8,543 bases of DNA from Phycisphaeraceae bacterium (GTDB lineage: Bacteria; Planctomycetota; Phycisphaerae; Phycisphaerales; Phycisphaeraceae). The notes beneath the pieces were generated by a model, which searched no databases, was not told the origin of the DNA, and saw nothing but the letters and a program-made list of their open reading frames with translations. Shown here piece by piece: positions 6,762-8,543 of the stretch (the first letter of the stretch is position 1; every line of letters starts with the position of its first letter). The translations under genes were made by a program, and so were the position numbers. The DNA lies in NCBI GenBank assembly GCA_020851395.1, contig JADZCW010000058.1:1-8543 (forward strand). The letters are read 5' to 3'.

Positions 6762-6794
6762 ACCGCCTCGGCATGGCCGGGGCGGTTTTATTTT
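6762..6794 (+). terminator. Intrinsic terminator of htrA
   Basis: An 11-bp stem (6762-6772 with 6776-6786, one T-G wobble, loop ATG) is followed by TTTATTTT (6787-6794). This is the strongest terminator in the window. It closes the htrA unit and isolates the next gene, which must have its own promoter. No A-tract precedes it, so it should work only on the + strand. Confidence 0.9.
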
Positions 6795-6828
6795 GGCCGC
6801 GTTGGGCGATCGCTCGCCCGGGGCCATG

Positions 6829-6834
6829 TATACT
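6829..6834 (+). promoter_or_regulatory. -10-like box just before the OppF-type gene
   Basis: TATACT (5 of 6 to TATAAT) lies eight bases before ATG 6843. Transcription would start within a base or two of the ATG, and no Shine-Dalgarno precedes it (CTTAGCCGCC), so this mRNA may also be leaderless. No good -35 is seen at normal spacing; TTGGGC at 6802-6807 is 21 bases away. The strong terminator directly upstream makes a promoter in this short interval necessary. Confidence 0.45.
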
Positions 6835-6842
6835 TAGCCGCC

Positions 6843-7967
6843 ATGACGGCCACGGCGACTACGGATATGCCGAGAAGGCGAACACAGGGGACGGACGATC
6901 AGCCCCTGCTGGAGGTGCGCGGGCTGCGGACGTGGTTCCCGGTTCGGCGGGGGCTGATGCAGAAGACCGTCGGGCACGTGCGGGCGGTCGACGGGGTGAA
7001 CCTGGTCGTGCGGCGCGGGCAGACCGTCGGACTCGTCGGCGAGTCGGGGTGCGGCAAGTCCACCGTGGGCCGGACGATCCTCAGGCTCGTCCCCGCGACG
7101 CAGGGGAGCGTTCTCTTCGACGGGCTGGACGTTTTCTCGCTCGGACGCCAGGAACTAAGACGGCTCCGACGGCGGATGCAGATCATCTTCCAGGACCCGG
7201 TCGGGTCGCTCAATCCGCGGCAGACCATCGGGCGGATCATCGGCGAGCCGATCGCGGCGCATGGGCTGGCCAAGGGGCCGGCGCTGCGGCAGCGGGTCGA
7301 GGAACTGCTGCGCAAGGTCGGGCTCTCCCCGGCTTACATCAATCGGTATCCGCACGAGTTCTCCGGGGGGCAGCGGCAGCGCATCGGCATCGCGCGGGCG
7401 TTGGCGCTTGAGCCGGAGTTCATCGTCTGTGATGAGCCGGTCAGCGCCCTGGACGTGTCGATCCAGTCGCAGATCCTGAACCTCCTGGGCGACCTGCAGG
7501 CGGAGCTGGGGCTTTCGTACCTCTTCATTGCCCACAATCTTGCGGTGGTCGAGCACTTCTGCGACCGCATCGCGGTGATGTATCTGGGCAAGATCGTCGA
7601 GGAGGCCCAGCGGCGCACGCTCTACCGCCGGCCTCGGCATCCTTACACGCAGGCGCTCCTGAGCGCGGCGCCGACTCCCGACCCGACGCAGGCGTCGTCG
7701 CGGATCATCCTTCCGGGGGAAGTGCCCTCGCCGGTGAACCCCCCTGCCGGGTGCGCGTTCCACCCACGCTGCCCGCTGACGCGGACGCTGGCCAAGCAGT
7801 CGCTCGGCCGGGACGGCGAGACAGTGGGCATCACCGTCGGCGGCCAACCGGCGCAGGTCATGGCCCGTTGCGTCAGCGAGACGCCGCCCCTGCTGCCGAT
7901 CGACGGCGAGGCGGATCACTGCTCAGCGTGCCACTACCACGACCGCGTCGGAGCGACGGAGGCCTGA
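6843..7967 (+). CDS. OppF/DppF-type oligopeptide ABC transporter ATPase
   Basis: This is a cytoplasmic ATPase of the peptide/nickel importer family (374 aa) that would drive uptake through an Opp/Dpp permease. It has Walker A G66-T74 with K72, Q-loop Q117 within FQDP, the OppF-type SLNPR (122-126), signature FSGGQ (173-177), Walker B ending D197-E198, and H-loop H231. The C-terminal oligo_HPY domain follows (YRRPRHPYTQALLSA, 261-275). Cysteines C304 and C310 (GCAFHPRC), C343 and C363 (with C360 nearby) match the family's conserved Cys set, which holds a [4Fe-4S] cluster in mycobacterial OppD. Here about 25 extra residues lie between C310 and C343. No permease, binding protein or OppD gene is within the window: upstream is the htrA terminator and downstream is rpsP. 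Partners must be elsewhere, or this ATPase serves a scattered system. ATG 6843 is preferred, with M9 (6867) as the alternative. Confidence 0.92.
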   Translation: MTATATTDMPRRRTQGTDDQPLLEVRGLRTWFPVRRGLMQKTVGHVRAVDGVNLVVRRGQTVGLVGESGCGKSTVGRTILRLVPATQGSVLFDGLDVFSLGRQELRRLRRRMQIIFQDPVGSLNPRQTIGRIIGEPIAAHGLAKGPALRQRVEELLRKVGLSPAYINRYPHEFSGGQRQRIGIARALALEPEFIVCDEPVSALDVSIQSQILNLLGDLQAELGLSYLFIAHNLAVVEHFCDRIAVMYLGKIVEEAQRRTLYRRPRHPYTQALLSAAPTPDPTQASSRIILPGEVPSPVNPPAGCAFHPRCPLTRTLAKQSLGRDGETVGITVGGQPAQVMARCVSETPPLLPIDGEADHCSACHYHDRVGATEA

Positions 7968-7980
7968 CGACGTCCACCCC

Positions 7981-8016
7981 CCTGCCACCCGGCCTATCTT
8001 CCGGGGAGACGGCGGG
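7981..8016 (+). terminator. Possible weak stem after the OppF-type gene
   Basis: CCTGCC (7981-7986) can pair with GGCGGG (8011-8016), with one T-G pair, and inside it CCCGG (7988-7992) pairs with CCGGG (8001-8005) around an eight-base loop. It starts 13 bases after the stop of the ATPase gene. No T-tract follows, so it is at best a weak or factor-dependent terminator, and it overlaps the approach to the rpsP promoter. Confidence 0.25.
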
Positions 8017-8017
8017 C

Positions 8018-8046
8018 TTGAAGCAAGCGGACAAATGGGTTACGAT
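8018..8046 (+). promoter_or_regulatory. Likely rpsP promoter
   Basis: TTGAAG (8018-8023) is 4 of 6 to the -35 consensus, the spacer is exactly 17 bases, and TACGAT (8041-8046) is 4 of 6 to the -10. Transcription from about 8053 would give a leader of about 110 bases before rpsP. This is the best-spaced -35/-10 pair I found in the gaps of this window. Confidence 0.45.
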
Positions 8047-8065
8047 CTGGGGCTCGCCCTGAAGT

Positions 8066-8111
8066 TGACGGGGCAAGTCGCACGTCAGCCCGGGGGAAAT
8101 GAGAAGCCCGG
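8066..8111 (+). other. Structured leader of the rpsP-trmD transcript
   Basis: Two short stems can form in the rpsP leader: TGACG (8066-8070) with CGTCA (8083-8087), and CCGGG (8090-8094) with CCCGG (8107-8111). Ribosomal protein leaders often carry structures bound by the encoded protein. I do not recognise a known family here, and in G+C-rich DNA stems of this size can be chance. The region 8112-8149 is relatively A/T-rich and unstructured before the Shine-Dalgarno. Confidence 0.25.
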
Positions 8112-8162
8112 ACGGGCCGAGCGAAGAATCGCAACTGATTATTGATTCTGGAGATACGCAAC

Positions 8163-8435
8163 GTGGTCAAGCTCCGCCTCAAGCGCTTTGGTCGTCGCAA
8201 CCGCCCCTACTACCGCGTGTGCGTGATGGACATGCGGTCCGCCCGCGACAGCGCCCCGATCGAGGAGCTCGGCCACTACGATCCGATCGAGAAGGACGCG
8301 GCCAAGGGGCTGCAGATCAACGCTGAGCGGGCCAAGTACTGGCTGAGCGTCGGCGCCCAGCCGTCCGAACGCGTCACGAGCCTGCTGCGCGGCCTGGGCG
8401 TGATGGAGTCGAAGAAGGCCAAGCCGTCGGCTTGA
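8163..8435 (+). CDS. rpsP: 30S ribosomal protein S16 (bS16)
   Basis: bS16 is a small protein of the 30S body that helps assembly. The 90-aa product starts MVKLRLKRFGRRNRPYYRV, the classical S16 N-terminus, and continues with MDMRSARDSAPIEELGHYDP (29-48) and the conserved YWLSVGAQPSERV region (about 59-71), ending in a Lys-rich tail. Length is normal for the family. The start is GTG 8163, because TGGAGA (8149-8154) lies eight bases upstream and the family begins at this Met-Val-Lys. The frame is open upstream to a TTG at 8142, but that would add seven residues and bury the Shine-Dalgarno. trmD follows after 51 bases, with no rimM between them. Confidence 0.97.
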   Translation: MVKLRLKRFGRRNRPYYRVCVMDMRSARDSAPIEELGHYDPIEKDAAKGLQINAERAKYWLSVGAQPSERVTSLLRGLGVMESKKAKPSA

Positions 8436-8443
8436 GCGAATCT

Positions 8444-8478
8444 CCCGGCACACTTGGACGGATAACCCGTCCTCCGGG
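8444..8478 (+). promoter_or_regulatory. Nested hairpin between rpsP and trmD
   Basis: A perfect 6-bp stem GGACGG/CCGTCC with loop ATAAC (8456-8472) sits inside an outer 5-bp stem CCCGG (8444-8448) with CCGGG (8474-8478). The outer right arm ends eight bases before the trmD GTG. It contains the only G-run that could act as a Shine-Dalgarno, so the fold could hold trmD translation low relative to rpsP. No T-tract follows, so termination is unlikely. Sequestration is inference. Confidence 0.5.
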
Positions 8479-8486
8479 CAGCGACC

Positions 8487-8543
8487 GTGCGCATTGACGT
8501 CCTGACCCTGTTCCCCGAACTCTTCCACGGCCCGCTGGGGACG
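8487..8543 (+). CDS. trmD: tRNA (guanine-N1)-methyltransferase TrmD, 5' part only
   Basis: The last 57 bases read MRIDVLTLFPELFHGPLGT, the typical TrmD N-terminus (MRIDVLTLFPE...F.GPL). TrmD methylates G37 next to the anticodon of tRNAs reading CNN codons, using S-adenosylmethionine, and prevents +1 frameshifting. Only 19 codons are in the window and the gene continues beyond it. The start is GTG 8487, with no clear Shine-Dalgarno (GGG at 8476-8478 is the nearest). Its position after rpsP is the conserved rpsP-(rimM)-trmD-rplS order, which supports the call despite the short length. Confidence 0.92.
   Translation, partial: MRIDVLTLFPELFHGPLGT

Noticed and set aside
8142..8162. Upstream TTG start for rpsP
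   Set aside because: S16 begins at Met-Val-Lys, and the Shine-Dalgarno at 8149-8154 fits GTG 8163.
8099..8326. Open frame starting at ATG 8099 after a G-run
   Set aside because: It overlaps rpsP in another frame, has no recognisable content, and ends inside rpsP.

Overview
The window is G+C-rich bacterial chromosome, with third codon positions almost always G or C. All genes recognised lie on the + strand. I see no tRNA, rRNA, CRISPR array, transposase or phage gene. The gene content (a two-gene ABC exporter, a PanB, a periplasmic HtrA protease, an OppF-type ATPase, then rpsP directly followed by trmD), the frequent GTG starts and the REP-like GC hairpins suggest a Gram-negative-type bacterium. 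My best guess is a planctomycete of the Phycisphaerae kind, but this is inference from style and not from a search.

Layout: bases 1-123 hold the end of an unseen region and a possible promoter. 124-2121 and 2118-3965 are two ABC exporter half-transporters overlapping by four bases. Their motifs are complementary: the first has a normal LSGGQ but Asp in place of the catalytic Glu, and the second has the Glu but a degenerate VSLGQ. This is the pattern of a heterodimeric exporter with one consensus and one degenerate ATP site. 4023-4871 is a panB-like gene with a perfect TATAAT six bases before its ATG and no Shine-Dalgarno, so its mRNA may be leaderless. 4872-5121 carries a pair of inverted GC hairpins (a REP-like element) and then the leader of an htrA-type serine protease with two PDZ domains (5122-6696). 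A single related hairpin element and a strong intrinsic terminator (6762-6794) follow htrA. 6843-7967 is an OppF/DppF-type peptide-transporter ATPase without its permease genes, again with a -10-like box just before the ATG and no Shine-Dalgarno. 7968-8162 holds the promoter and structured leader of rpsP (8163-8435). After a 51-base gap with a nested hairpin, the first 19 codons of trmD run off the end.

The genes do not form one pathway. There are probably at least five transcription units: the exporter pair, panB, htrA, the OppF-like gene, and rpsP-trmD. I found no clearly new multi-gene system. The points most worth checking are the REP-like elements, the two apparently leaderless genes, the absence of rimM between rpsP and trmD, the asymmetric exporter pair, and the alternative starts or leader ORF of the first gene.
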